Positions 34,462 through 42,926 of a DNA stretch of 64,000 nt are shown in pieces. Origin of the DNA: Rhodococcus sp. Z13. Lineage in GTDB: Bacteria > Actinomycetota > Actinomycetes > Mycobacteriales > Mycobacteriaceae. The stretch covers positions 4,458,668-4,522,667 of the forward strand of contig NZ_CP107551.1 in the NCBI RefSeq assembly GCF_025837095.1, read 5' to 3'. Under the pieces are notes generated by a model. The model worked only from the letters and a program-made list of their open reading frames with translations, made no database searches and was not told the origin of the DNA. The translations under genes were made by a program, and so were the position numbers. Position 1 is the first letter of the stretch. Every line of letters begins with the position of its first letter.

Positions 34462-35403
34462 ATGTCCGAACCTGTCGCCTTCACCCTCGACGGCCATGCC
34501 GGCGCCCTCGCCGCACGGAAGTGGGGCCGGGGCACGCCGCGTTACCTCGCCCTGCTGTGTCACGGCTACGGCGAACACTCCGGCCGGTACGAATACGTCG
34601 CCTCCCGCCTGGTCGCCGACGGCGCCGTCGTCTACGCGATGGACCACGTGGGGCACGGGCTCAGCGACGGTGAACGGGTCCTGATCGACGACTTCGAGAG
34701 GGTGGTCGAGGACTTCCGCCTCCTCGATCTGACCGCCCGCCGCGACGATCCCGCCACCCCCGTCGTCCTCGTCGGCCACTCGATGGGCGGGATGATCGCC
34801 GCCCGCTACGCCCAGCGCTACGGCTCCGAACTCACCGCGGTGGTGCTGTCCGGACCGGTGCTCGGCCGCTGGGCCGCCGTCGACGCTCTGCTCGCGGCGG
34901 AGGAGATCCCGGACACCCCGATCGACCCGTCGACGCTCTCCCGGGACCCGGAGGTGGGCCGGGCCTACGTCGAGGACGCCCTGGTCTGGCACGGCCCGTT
35001 CAAGCGGCCCACCGTGCAGGCGCTGAAGAAATGCCTGGAGACGATCACCGAGGCCGGGCCGATCGACTCGGTGCCGGTGCTGTGGCTGCACGGCGAGGAC
35101 GACCGGTTGGTGCCGCTCGACGGGACGGCCTCCGGATGGGAGACGCTCGCGGGCCCGGACTCGTCGTCGAAGATCTACCCGCAGGCGCGGCACGAGATCT
35201 TCAACGAGATCGACCGGGACCGGGTCCTCGACGACGTCGTGGACTTCGTCGGCGCCCACCTTCCCCGCCTCGCGGCTCCCGAGGAGCAGGCTCCGCGCGG
35301 AGAGCGAGGAGCGGACCCCGCTCGGGATCGAGGAGCGGACCCCGCTCGGGATCGAGGAGCGGACCCCGCTCGGGATCGAGGAGCGGACCCCGCTCGGGAT
35401 TGA
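34462..35403 (+). CDS. Monoacylglycerol lipase-type alpha/beta hydrolase
   Basis: 313 residues. Monoglyceride-lipase hallmarks: LCHGYGEHSGRYEYVASRLV, MDHVGHGLSDGERV, nucleophile elbow VLVGHSMGGMIAARY, acid HGEDDRLVPLDG, and His in YPQARHEIFNEIDRD. ATG 34462 has GGGGAG 5 nt upstream; an in-frame ATG at 34426 is weaker. The C-terminus is four perfect copies of RGADPARD and then stops, an extension lacking in ordinary family members, so the enzyme is likely active without it. No signal peptide. Confidence 0.85.
   Translation: MSEPVAFTLDGHAGALAARKWGRGTPRYLALLCHGYGEHSGRYEYVASRLVADGAVVYAMDHVGHGLSDGERVLIDDFERVVEDFRLLDLTARRDDPATPVVLVGHSMGGMIAARYAQRYGSELTAVVLSGPVLGRWAAVDALLAAEEIPDTPIDPSTLSRDPEVGRAYVEDALVWHGPFKRPTVQALKKCLETITEAGPIDSVPVLWLHGEDDRLVPLDGTASGWETLAGPDSSSKIYPQARHEIFNEIDRDRVLDDVVDFVGAHLPRLAAPEEQAPRGERGADPARDRGADPARDRGADPARDRGADPARD
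35305..35400 (+). repeat. Four exact 24-bp tandem repeats at the end of the lipase gene
   Basis: Units at 35305-35328, 35329-35352, 35353-35376 and 35377-35400 are identical, encoding RGADPARD-type octapeptides. A single C-to-T difference at the boundary of the next unit (ATCGA becoming ATTGA) supplies the TGA stop. Perfect identity points to recent slippage expansion. Confidence 0.9.
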
Positions 35404-35459
35404 AAACCGCCGCCCGCGGTTACCCCGCACAGAGCCTCACAGAATCGGGAGACACGCCC

Positions 35460-35987
35460 ATGAACCTGACCACTCTGCCGAAGAGTGTCCTGCGGCTGCA
35501 GTACAAGATCGCTCGGTTTCCCCTCGGGTTCATCGAGCAGCAGCTGCGTTTCCTGCCTGCCGACGCGCCGCCGCGCCTGATGTACGAGCGGGGACTCGGC
35601 ATGCTCGACGGCATCGTCGGCAGCGTCCTCGACGACCCCGCGATCGCGACCCGCGGCGCCCTGATCACCGAGCAGGCCGACGCCGTGCGGCGTGCCGAGA
35701 AGATCGGCGCACAGGCCACCGCGGAGCGGGAGGCGCGCCACGCCGAGGAGGAGAAGACCCCGCCCGCGAAGGTCGCGCCCGAGAGGATCGCGCCCGCGAA
35801 GGCCGCTCCCTCGAAGGTCGAGCCGAAGAAGCCGGCACCGCAGAAGTCCGAGCAGACCGAGGAGCCGGAGAAGATCTCGCTCAAGGACGCCGTCGCCAAA
35901 CAGCTCGAGGCGAAGGAAGCGGAGGAGCGCGCTCACGACGCGGGCGACGTCGCCGAGTTCGAGAAGATCGAGCACAAGCATCCCTGA
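35460..35987 (+). CDS. Ala/Lys/Glu-rich protein with conserved N-terminus
   Basis: 175 residues. The N-terminal ~75 residues look folded (LPKSVLRLQYKIARFPLGFI, DAPPRLMYERGLGMLDGIVG); the rest is a charged low-complexity tail (KVAPERIAPAKAAPSKVEPK, then KDAVAKQLEAKEAEERAHDA). Mycobacterial relatives are labelled IF2 family translation initiation factor because of the tail, but there is no GTPase domain. Function unknown. It converges on leuS across a strong terminator. Confidence 0.7.
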   Translation: MNLTTLPKSVLRLQYKIARFPLGFIEQQLRFLPADAPPRLMYERGLGMLDGIVGSVLDDPAIATRGALITEQADAVRRAEKIGAQATAEREARHAEEEKTPPAKVAPERIAPAKAAPSKVEPKKPAPQKSEQTEEPEKISLKDAVAKQLEAKEAEERAHDAGDVAEFEKIEHKHP

Positions 35988-36008
35988 CCCACGCGAGGCC
36001 GTGAGACG

Positions 36009-36046
36009 ACGAGACCCCGGTGCCGGGATCGGCACCGGGGTCTCGT
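36009..36046. terminator. Bidirectional terminator between convergent genes and leuS
   Basis: A 17-bp perfect stem, ACGAGACCCCGGTGCCG (36009-36025) with CGGCACCGGGGTCTCGT (36030-36046), and a GGAT tetraloop. It is 13 nt from the leuS stop on one side and 22 nt from the opposing gene on the other. No T-run; stem stability alone should end transcription both ways. Confidence 0.88.
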
Positions 36047-36058
36047 GCGTACGGGTCG

Positions 36059-38929
36059 CTACTTGACGATGTTGATCATCTTGCCGGGCACCACGATCAC
36101 CTTGCGGGGTGCGGCACCGCCGAGCAGTTCGACGATCTTCTCGTCGGCGAGCGCGGCGGCCTCGATGGCGTCCGGGGCGGCGTCGGCCGGCACGGTGACG
36201 CGGCTGCGGACCTTGCCGTTGACCTGGATCGGGTACTCGACGCTGTCCTCGACGAGCCACTTCTCGTCGGCCACCGGGAACGGGCCGTGGGCGAGCGACT
36301 CGGTGTGGCCGAGACGCGACCACAGTTCCTCGGCGAGGTGCGGCGCCACCGGAGCGAGCATCAGCACGAGCGGCTCGACGGCGCTGCGCGGCGCACCCGA
36401 CGAGTAGTTCTTCGTCAGGTGGTTGGTGTACTCGATGAGCTTCGCGATCGCCGTGTTGTCACGCAGGTGCGCGAAGTCGTCGGACACACCGGCGACCGTC
36501 CTGTTCAGCGTGCGCAGGGTGTCGTCGCTCGGGGTGTCCTCGGTGACGCGCAGGTCGCCGTTCTCCTCGTCGACCACGAGACGCCACACGCGCTGCAGGA
36601 AGCGCTGCGCACCGACGACGTCCTTGGTCGCCCACGGACGCGACTGGTCGAGCGGGCCCATCGACATCTCGTAGACGCGGAGGGTGTCGGCGCCGTAGTC
36701 GTCGCAGATCTGGTCCGGGCCGACGGAGTTCTTCAGGGACTTGCCCATCTTCCCGTACTCGCGGTTGACCTCCTGCTCACCGTCCGGGCCGGTCCAGAAG
36801 AACTTGCCGTCGCGCTCGACGACCTCGTCGGCGGGGACGTACACACCGCGTGCGTCGGTGTAGGCGTAGGCCTGGATGTAGCCCTGGTTGAACAGGCGGC
36901 GGTACGGCTCCGAGGAGGTGACGTAGCCGAGGTCGAAGAGCACCTTGTGCCAGAACCGCGCGTACAGCAGGTGCAGCACCGCGTGCTCGACACCGCCGAC
37001 GTACAGGTCGACACCACCCGGATCGTTCGGGCCGTGCACATCCGGCCGCGGACCGGTCCAGTAGGCCTCGTTCTCCTTGTCGCAGAACGCATCCGAGTTG
37101 GTCGGGTCGATATAGCGCAACTGGTACCAGGAGCTGCCGGCCCACTGCGGCATGACGTTCGTGTCGCGCGTGTAGCGCTTGAGGCCGTCACCGAGATCGA
37201 GCTCGACGTTCACCCAATCGGTGGCCTTCGCCAACGGCGGCGACGGCTCGGAGTCGGAGTCGTCGGGGTCGAAGGAGACCGGCGCGTAGTCCTCGACCTC
37301 CGGAAGCTCCACGGGCAGAGCGGACTCCGGAAGGGCGTGGGCGTGCCCCTGCTCGTCGTAGACGATCGGGAAGGGCTCACCCCAGTAGCGCTGACGCGCG
37401 AACAGCCAGTCGCGCAGCTTGTACTGGATGGTGCCGCGGCCGGTGCCCTCCTCCTCGAGCTTCGCGACGATGGTCTTCTTCGCCGCCGCGACGTCGAGAC
37501 CGTCGAGCAGGCCGGAGTTCACCAGCACACCGTCGCCGGTGTAGGCCTCCTCGGTGATGTCGCCGCCGGAGATGACCTCCTTGATCGGCAGGCCGAAGGC
37601 GGTCGCGAACTCCCAGTCGCGCTGGTCGTGGGCGGGCACGGCCATGATCGCACCGGTGCCGTAGCCGGTGAGGACGTAGTCGGCGATGAAGATCGGCAGC
37701 TGCTCACCGTTGACCGGGTTCACGGCGTAGGCGCCGAGGAACACACCGGTCTTCTCCTTCGACTCCTGCCGCTCGAGATCGGACTTGGCGGCGATCGACG
37801 CACGGTAGGCGGCGACGGCCTCCGCGGGGGTCGCGGCACCGCCGGTCCAGCGCTCGTCCACACCCTCCGGCCACGCCGCGCCGACGATCCGGTCGACGAG
37901 TTCGTGCTCGGGAGCGAGGGTGACGTAGGTGGCACCGAAGAGGGTGTCGGGGCGGGTGGTGAACACCTCGATGACGGACGAATCATCGTTCGCCACACCG
38001 AACTTCACCTGGGCGCCGTGCGACCGACCGATCCAGTTGCGCTGCATCGACTTGACCTTGTCGGGCCAGTCCAGGTACTCGAGATCGTCGATGAGACGGT
38101 CGGCGTAGGCGGTGATCCGCATCATCCACTGACGCAGGTTCTTCCGGAAGACCGGGAAGTTGCCGCGCTCCGAACGACCCTCGGCGGTGACCTCCTCGTT
38201 GGCGAGGACGGTGCCCAGTCCGGGGCACCAGTTCACCAGCGAATCCGACCGGTACACCAGGCGGTACGAGTCGACGACCGCGGCGCGCTCGGCGTCGGTC
38301 AGCGAAGCCCAGTCGCGGCCGTCCTCGAGGGTGCGGGTGCCGTCGGCGAACTCGGCCTCGAGTTCGGAGATGCGGCGGGCCCGGCCGGCCTCGCGGTCGT
38401 ACCAGGCGTTGTAGATGGTCAGGAAGATCCACTGGGTCCAGCGGTAGAAGTCGACGTCGGTCGTCGCGACGGAACGGCGCTCGTCGTGGCCGAGGCCGAG
38501 GCGGCCCAGCTGCCGCTTCATGTTCGCGATGTTGGCCTCGGTGGTCGTGCGCGGGTGCGTACCCGTCTGCACGGCGTACTGCTCGGCCGGCAGACCGAAG
38601 GCGTCGTAGCCGAGGGTGTGCAGCACGTTTCGGCCCTGCATACGGTGGAACCGCGCGTACACGTCGGTGGCGATGTAGCCGAGGGGATGGCCGACGTGCA
38701 GACCCGAACCCGAGGGGTAGGGGAACATGTCCTGCACGAACAGCTTGTCGGCGGGGACGTCGCCGGCGAGGTCGCCCACCGGATTGGGGGCGTGGAAGGT
38801 GCCGTGGTCGTGCCAGAACTCCTGCCAGCGCTGCTCGATCTGCCCCGCGAGTTCGGCGGTGTACCGATGCTGAGGGGTGCTGCCGGGATCCTGCTGGGAT
38901 GTCTGTACGGGACGGGTCACGGTGATCAC
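36059..38929 (-). CDS. leuS: Leucyl-tRNA synthetase
   Basis: 956 residues, usual bacterial length. Class I signature [16 protein letters not shown] (HIGH region, ~74-89), editing (CP1) domain with [19 protein letters not shown], and the KMSKS loop as [14 protein letters not shown]. It charges tRNA-Leu. The start may be GTG 38929 or GTG 38920; neither has a strong ribosome site. In M. tuberculosis (Rv0041) it lies between yqgE and ponA1 relatives, and here too it sits between those two on the same strand. Confidence 0.97.
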   Translation of the reverse strand: MITVTRPVQTSQQDPGSTPQHRYTAELAGQIEQRWQEFWHDHGTFHAPNPVGDLAGDVPADKLFVQDMFPYPSGSGLHVGHPLGYIATDVYARFHRMQGRNVLHTLGYDAFGLPAEQYAVQTGTHPRTTTEANIANMKRQLGRLGLGHDERRSVATTDVDFYRWTQWIFLTIYNAWYDREAGRARRISELEAEFADGTRTLEDGRDWASLTDAERAAVVDSYRLVYRSDSLVNWCPGLGTVLANEEVTAEGRSERGNFPVFRKNLRQWMMRITAYADRLIDDLEYLDWPDKVKSMQRNWIGRSHGAQVKFGVANDDSSVIEVFTTRPDTLFGATYVTLAPEHELVDRIVGAAWPEGVDERWTGGAATPAEAVAAYRASIAAKSDLERQESKEKTGVFLGAYAVNPVNGEQLPIFIADYVLTGYGTGAIMAVPAHDQRDWEFATAFGLPIKEVISGGDITEEAYTGDGVLVNSGLLDGLDVAAAKKTIVAKLEEEGTGRGTIQYKLRDWLFARQRYWGEPFPIVYDEQGHAHALPESALPVELPEVEDYAPVSFDPDDSDSEPSPPLAKATDWVNVELDLGDGLKRYTRDTNVMPQWAGSSWYQLRYIDPTNSDAFCDKENEAYWTGPRPDVHGPNDPGGVDLYVGGVEHAVLHLLYARFWHKVLFDLGYVTSSEPYRRLFNQGYIQAYAYTDARGVYVPADEVVERDGKFFWTGPDGEQEVNREYGKMGKSLKNSVGPDQICDDYGADTLRVYEMSMGPLDQSRPWATKDVVGAQRFLQRVWRLVVDEENGDLRVTEDTPSDDTLRTLNRTVAGVSDDFAHLRDNTAIAKLIEYTNHLTKNYSSGAPRSAVEPLVLMLAPVAPHLAEELWSRLGHTESLAHGPFPVADEKWLVEDSVEYPIQVNGKVRSRVTVPADAAPDAIEAAALADEKIVELLGGAAPRKVIVVPGKMINIVK

Positions 38930-39025
38930 TATCTACTCGGCCGGGCGTTTGAGTGCTCCCACCAGGGTAGAACGTGCCCTCACCCGCCCGGACCGGTGGC
39001 ACCGTCCGGCGCGTATCCTGGTCGG

Positions 39026-39436
39026 GTGCTGATCGTCGCTGTCCTGCTCTTCGTGCTCGCTCTCGTCGTCGGCGCGGTGGGTGTCGCGGCACTGACCGGC
39101 AAACTTCCGCGCAACCGCTGGGCCGGTGTGCGCACCCCCGAGTCGTTGCACGACGACACCACGTTCTCGCTGGCCAACAAGGTCGCCGCCCCGAGCATGC
39201 TCGGCTCCGCGGTCCTCCTCGCGCTCGGTGGCGTCGCGTCGCTGACCCTGCCCACCCTCGCCGGGATCATCGCGATCGTCGTGACCGTGGTCGCGGCCCT
39301 GTTCACCGCCGGTGCCGGCGGGTCCGTGGGCGCGCGGGTCGCAACGGCCGCCAAGAAGAAGGCCGACGAGACGGCCGGTTGCGGCACCTCCTGCGGCTCG
39401 TGCAGCCTGCGCGGGGCCTGCGAACCGACCGCCTGA
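39026..39436 (+). CDS. SdpI-like small membrane protein with C-terminal cysteines
   Basis: 136 residues from GTG 39026, preceded 6 nt upstream by TATCCT (39014-39019; leaderless). First helix LIVAVLLFVLALVVGAVGVA, then the SdpI-type segment NRWAGVRTPESLHDD, two more helices (MLGSAVLLALGGVASLTLPT and GIIAIVVTVVAALFTAG), and a Cys-rich tail CGTSCGSCSLRGAC that could bind metal or form disulfides. SdpI confers immunity to a toxin in Bacillus; here function is unknown. Divergent from leuS. Confidence 0.72.
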   Translation: MLIVAVLLFVLALVVGAVGVAALTGKLPRNRWAGVRTPESLHDDTTFSLANKVAAPSMLGSAVLLALGGVASLTLPTLAGIIAIVVTVVAALFTAGAGGSVGARVATAAKKKADETAGCGTSCGSCSLRGACEPTA

Positions 39437-39501
39437 GTCCCCGCTCCCACACTCCCGTCGCCGTCCGGCGGCGCATCCGGTCCCGCCTCTACGCTGTCGC
39501 C

Positions 39502-40461
39502 ATGCCGACGACGTCGCGTCAAATCGATCCCGCCGGGGTACTGCTCGGACTCATCGTCCCGGTGCTGTGCGCCGGGACCGTGCTCCTGCTCACCCGCTCG
39601 TGGCTGCCACGGTTGCCCGAGCAGGTCGCCACCCACTGGTCGGGCACGACCCCCGATTCCTTCGGTTCCCCGATGTCCTCGGCGTGGACGGCGGCGCTGA
39701 TCGTCCTGCTCGTCGGCGGCGGGTGCTGTTCGATCGCCGCGCTCGCCCAGGCACAGCTGATGATGCGCCGCTACATGCTCGCGACGGGACTGGCGGTCAC
39801 GGGGACGATCACCGTGCTGTTCCTCGCCGCGCTCGGCGCCCAGCTCGACACGACCGGTCCCGAGCAGGTCTCCCTGCCCGGCTGGACCGCGATGGCCGGC
39901 ATGTGGGTGGGCGCGGCCGTGGGCTGGCTCGGAGGCCGGCTCCTCCGCGACGGCCGGGAACGCAAGCGGGCGAGCTCCGCCCCGGACCCGGCGTTGCCAC
40001 GCGGCCGCGCCGAACTGCCGATCGTCGAGCAGGTCGGTGTCGGGACGGGCACCGTGGTGGTGCTGTCGCTGCTGATCGCCGTTCCGGCGCTGCTCGTGTG
40101 TGCGGGTACGAAGAGCTGGTGGCCGCTCGGGTTGTTCGTCCCCGTCGCCCTGCTCGTGCTCGGTCTGCTGCGCTTCACCGTGATCGTCGACGAGGCCGGC
40201 ATCCGGGTGTCGAACCTGTCGGCGACCGCACTGGAGTACGGGCTCGAGGAGATCACCGGTGCGAAGGTGATCGAGACGCAGCCGTTCGGGGACTGGGGCG
40301 GCTGGGGTCTGCGGGCGAAGGGCCGCGGCCGCTACGGGGTGGTCACGCGCAGCGGGCCCGCCGTGGTCGTCACGATGGCGTCCGGCCAGGAACTGACCGT
40401 CACGACCACCCGGGCCGAGGAGATCGCGGGGGCGCTCAACACGCTCGCGGACCGGCGCTGA
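39502..40461 (+). CDS. DUF1648-containing integral membrane protein
   Basis: 319 residues with about five or six membrane segments (VLLGLIVPVLCAGTVLLLTR, WTAALIVLLVGGGCCSIAAL, LAVTGTITVLFLAALGAQLD, VVVLSLLIAVPALLVCAGTK, WPLGLFVPVALLVLGLLRFT). LPEQVATHWSGTTPDSFGSP is the DUF1648 signature; a C-terminal cytosolic beta-rich domain follows (TVIVDEAGIRVSNLSATALE). Function unknown. TACGCT (39490-39495) lies 6 nt before the ATG, so the mRNA is probably leaderless. Confidence 0.75.
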   Translation: MPTTSRQIDPAGVLLGLIVPVLCAGTVLLLTRSWLPRLPEQVATHWSGTTPDSFGSPMSSAWTAALIVLLVGGGCCSIAALAQAQLMMRRYMLATGLAVTGTITVLFLAALGAQLDTTGPEQVSLPGWTAMAGMWVGAAVGWLGGRLLRDGRERKRASSAPDPALPRGRAELPIVEQVGVGTGTVVVLSLLIAVPALLVCAGTKSWWPLGLFVPVALLVLGLLRFTVIVDEAGIRVSNLSATALEYGLEEITGAKVIETQPFGDWGGWGLRAKGRGRYGVVTRSGPAVVVTMASGQELTVTTTRAEEIAGALNTLADRR

Positions 40462-40468
40462 CGGGACC

Positions 40469-41086
40469 TCAGTTGCGTTCGACCTCGATGGGGTGGGTCG
40501 CCAGCAGCGCCAGGGGCAGGGGCTGGCGGCGCAGCACCCGCGCCCACAGGTCGATGTGCGGGGGCGCGAGCACGTCGTACGGCAGCGCCGAGACCACCAT
40601 CCAGTCGTCGTTGCGGAGTTCGCCGTCGAGCTGCCCGGCGCTCCACCCGGCGTAGCCCGCGAAGATGCGCACGCCCTCGACGTAGTGGGAGATGTGACCG
40701 GGATCGGCGTCGAGGTCGATCATCACCACACGCCCGTCGACGTGGCGGATGCCGGGCACCTCCGTGATGTCGGTGCCGATCCGGAGGGTACCGAGGCACA
40801 AGGCGGAGCTGCGGTGGACCGGGCCGCCCACGAACAGGGCTTTCGGGTCGGCGGCGAGCCACGACCACTGCGGGAGCATCGCGTCGACGGCGGTGTCGCT
40901 GATGCGGTTGAGCACGACCCCGAAGCTGCCCGCGTCGGTGTGCTCGATGATGTAGACGACGGTGCGCCGGAAGGTCGGTTCGGTCAGGTCGGGCGCGGAG
41001 ACGAGCAGACTCCCGGACCGCACCCTGGGGGTCGTGGGAGCGGTGCGGTCCTCGGGTTCCTCCTGATGCTGCGCCACGTCAGTCAT
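40469..41086 (-). CDS. YqgE/AlgH family protein (UPF0301)
   Basis: 205 residues. Family features: VRSGSLLVSAPDLTEPTFRR, TVVYIIEHTDAGSFGVVLNR, LFVGGPVHRSSALCLG, GYAGWSAGQLDGELRNDDWM. Function uncertain across bacteria; no catalytic residues known. Start ATG 41086 (MTDVAQH) is taken rather than a longer frame to 41137 that runs into the TetR gene. Rv0038 is the M. tuberculosis equivalent, lying between MFS Rv0037c and leuS, as here. Confidence 0.87.
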   Translation of the reverse strand: MTDVAQHQEEPEDRTAPTTPRVRSGSLLVSAPDLTEPTFRRTVVYIIEHTDAGSFGVVLNRISDTAVDAMLPQWSWLAADPKALFVGGPVHRSSALCLGTLRIGTDITEVPGIRHVDGRVVMIDLDADPGHISHYVEGVRIFAGYAGWSAGQLDGELRNDDWMVVSALPYDVLAPPHIDLWARVLRRQPLPLALLATHPIEVERN

Positions 41087-41090
41087 TCTG

Positions 41091-41807
41091 TCACCGCGAC
41101 GGGTCCCGCGTATCGCGGAACCCGAGGGTGTGTGCAAGCAGTCCGAGATGGTGTTCGAAGACGATTGCGGGATCGGGGAAGGTGTCGGCGCCGTACTGCC
41201 CGAAGACCTCGAATCCGACGGCTCCGAAGAGGGCGGACCACGCCCAGATCCCGCGGGCGATCACGGAATCCGGCGCGGTGAGCTCGAACTCGGAGCGGAT
41301 GCGCCCGAGGGGTTCGGTCAGCTGCTCGAGTTCGGGGAGGGGTGGCAGGTCGTCGTGCAGCGCGCCTGCGGAGTGGGCGTCGTCCAGGAGTCGGGCCAGG
41401 CGCAGGATCACGCGGGTGCCCGGTGGGGTGGTGCGTTCGGCGGGGGCTACGTAGCCGGGGACGGGGCTGCCGTAGAGCAGGCCGTAGCGCGCCGGTTCGG
41501 CCAGCGCCCAGGTGCGCACGGCGCGTCCGAGGGTGAGGAACCGGTCACGGTGGTCGGCGGGGTCCACCGCGTCGACGGCCCGGTCGACGGCGTCGCCGAG
41601 TTCGTCGTAGGCGTCGACGACGAGCAGGGTGAGCAGTTCGTCGCGGCTCGACACGTAGCGGTAGACGGCGGAGGAGACGACGCCGAGGTCGCGGGCGACT
41701 GCGCGCAGGGACAGCGCCGCGGCGCCGTGGGTGGCGAGGTGCTCGCGGCCGATCCGCAGGATGTCGGCCATGGTCCGGGCGCGGGCCCGCTCACGTGGTG
41801 TCGTCAC
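41091..41807 (-). CDS. TetR-family regulator divergent from an epimerase-like gene
   Basis: 238 residues from GTG 41807. Helix-turn-helix: MADILRIGREHLATHGAAAL, LRAVARDLGVVSSAVYRYVS, SRDELLTLLVVDAYDELGDA; C-terminal WHG-type domain (DRFLTLGRAVRTWALAEPAR, GIWAWSALFGAVGFEVFGQY). The intergenic region to the divergent gene has three AGAGCA/TGCTCT-type palindromes, so this protein probably represses both genes. Ligand unknown. Confidence 0.87.
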   Translation of the reverse strand: MTTPRERARARTMADILRIGREHLATHGAAALSLRAVARDLGVVSSAVYRYVSSRDELLTLLVVDAYDELGDAVDRAVDAVDPADHRDRFLTLGRAVRTWALAEPARYGLLYGSPVPGYVAPAERTTPPGTRVILRLARLLDDAHSAGALHDDLPPLPELEQLTEPLGRIRSEFELTAPDSVIARGIWAWSALFGAVGFEVFGQYGADTFPDPAIVFEHHLGLLAHTLGFRDTRDPSR

Positions 41808-41819
41808 GCCGGGTCATTC

Positions 41820-41916
41820 TGCTCATTTTCGTGAGCACCGTCAACAAAAGAGAGCACTGCTCTTGACAACAGCGTCGCCGGAGAGGATCGTCGGAACCGA
41901 AAGAGAGCAGTGCTCA
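41820..41916. promoter_or_regulatory. Divergent promoter with three TGCTC/GAGCA operators
   Basis: Site 1: TGCTCA-N6-TGAGCA (41820-41837). Site 2: AGAGCACTGCTCT (41851-41863), a perfect 6-1-6 palindrome. Site 3: AGAGCAGTGCTCA (41904-41916), nearly perfect. A plus-strand -35 TTGACA (41863-41868) abuts site 2. On the minus strand TTGACG and AGAATG with an 18-nt spacer bracket site 1. Binding by the adjacent TetR protein would block both promoters. Confidence 0.72.
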
Positions 41917-41938
41917 CATTTCCCGGAAGCGAGGAATC

Positions 41939-42886
41939 ATGTCGGATCTCCAGGTCGTCGCCGGTGCCGGACCCGTCGGCTGGACCATCGCGGAACAACT
42001 TGCAGCACAAGGCCATCGGGTGCGGGTGCTCACTCGCTCCGGGAGCGGACCGGACCACCCGGCCGTCGAACGGCTGCGGGTGGACGTCAACGACGCCGAC
42101 GCCCTGTCTGCCGCCCTCGTCGACGAGGACGGAACCGCCGCCACCGCCGTGTACATGTGCATCCACGGCTCCGCCTACCGCGCCGATGTGTGGGCACGCG
42201 AACTGCCGGCCGCCGAGCAGATCGTCCTCGACGCAGCCGCACGACTGTCCGAGAAGACGGTCGTCGTCTTCCCGGAGAGCCTCTACTCCTACAGCGAGCC
42301 GCACCGGGTCATGACCGAGGACTCCCCCCGCGAGGCCACCACCGGCAAGCGTGGTGTCCGGCGGCAGCTCCTCGCCGCCCGCGACGCCCACCGCGCACCG
42401 ACGGTGAGCGTCGTGGCGTCGGATTTCTTCGGCCCGCGGGCACTGAACGCCATGGCCGGGGAACGCATGGTGCCCACCGTGCTCGCCGGGAAGAAGGTGC
42501 GGGTGCTCGGCTCGGCCGACCTCCCGCACTCGTTCACCTACGTCCCCGACCTGGCCGCGACGATGATCGCGGCGGCGGGGGAGCCGGCGGTGTGGAACTC
42601 CGTGCTCCACGCGCCCACCGGCCCGGCCGTGACGCAACGCGAGATCGCCGCCGCCTTCGCCCGCGCCGCGGGCCTGCCGGCCCCCGCGGTGGGCACGATC
42701 CCGTCCTGGCTGGTGCGGGCAGGTGCCGTGATGAACCGGGACATGGAGGAACTGGCCGAGATGCTCTACCAGTTCACGGCGCCGTTCGTCATGGACTCGG
42801 CGTACACCGAACGGACGCTCGGCCTCGCACCCACCCCGCTCGACGAGGCCGCGGTCGCGACCGTGGCGTGGTGGCGCGACCGCTGA
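41939..42886 (+). CDS. NAD-dependent epimerase/dehydratase-like protein
   Basis: 315 residues, extended SDR/NmrA-like Rossmann fold. The nucleotide loop is GAGPVGWTIAEQLAAQGHRV (GxGxxG). Further segments: VYMCIHGSAYRADVWARELP, VVVFPESLYSYSEPHRVMTE, VVASDFFGPRALNAMAGERM, LPHSFTYVPDLAATMIAAAG. The Tyr in SLYSYSE may be catalytic but the YxxxK pattern is not intact. Substrate unknown. Controlled by the divergent TetR gene. Confidence 0.8.
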   Translation: MSDLQVVAGAGPVGWTIAEQLAAQGHRVRVLTRSGSGPDHPAVERLRVDVNDADALSAALVDEDGTAATAVYMCIHGSAYRADVWARELPAAEQIVLDAAARLSEKTVVVFPESLYSYSEPHRVMTEDSPREATTGKRGVRRQLLAARDAHRAPTVSVVASDFFGPRALNAMAGERMVPTVLAGKKVRVLGSADLPHSFTYVPDLAATMIAAAGEPAVWNSVLHAPTGPAVTQREIAAAFARAAGLPAPAVGTIPSWLVRAGAVMNRDMEELAEMLYQFTAPFVMDSAYTERTLGLAPTPLDEAAVATVAWWRDR

Positions 42887-42926
42887 AACCGGGCAGAGAC
42901 CGCACGACCGGATAGTGTCGACAGTC

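Noticed and set aside
35305-35400. Tandem repeats as a possible CRISPR array
   Set aside because: Units are contiguous without spacers, in frame with the lipase gene, and translate to octapeptides.
36020-38970. A long open frame antisense to leuS
   Set aside because: Shadow of leuS codon bias; only its last part, from GTG 39026 beyond leuS, is a real gene (the SdpI-like protein).
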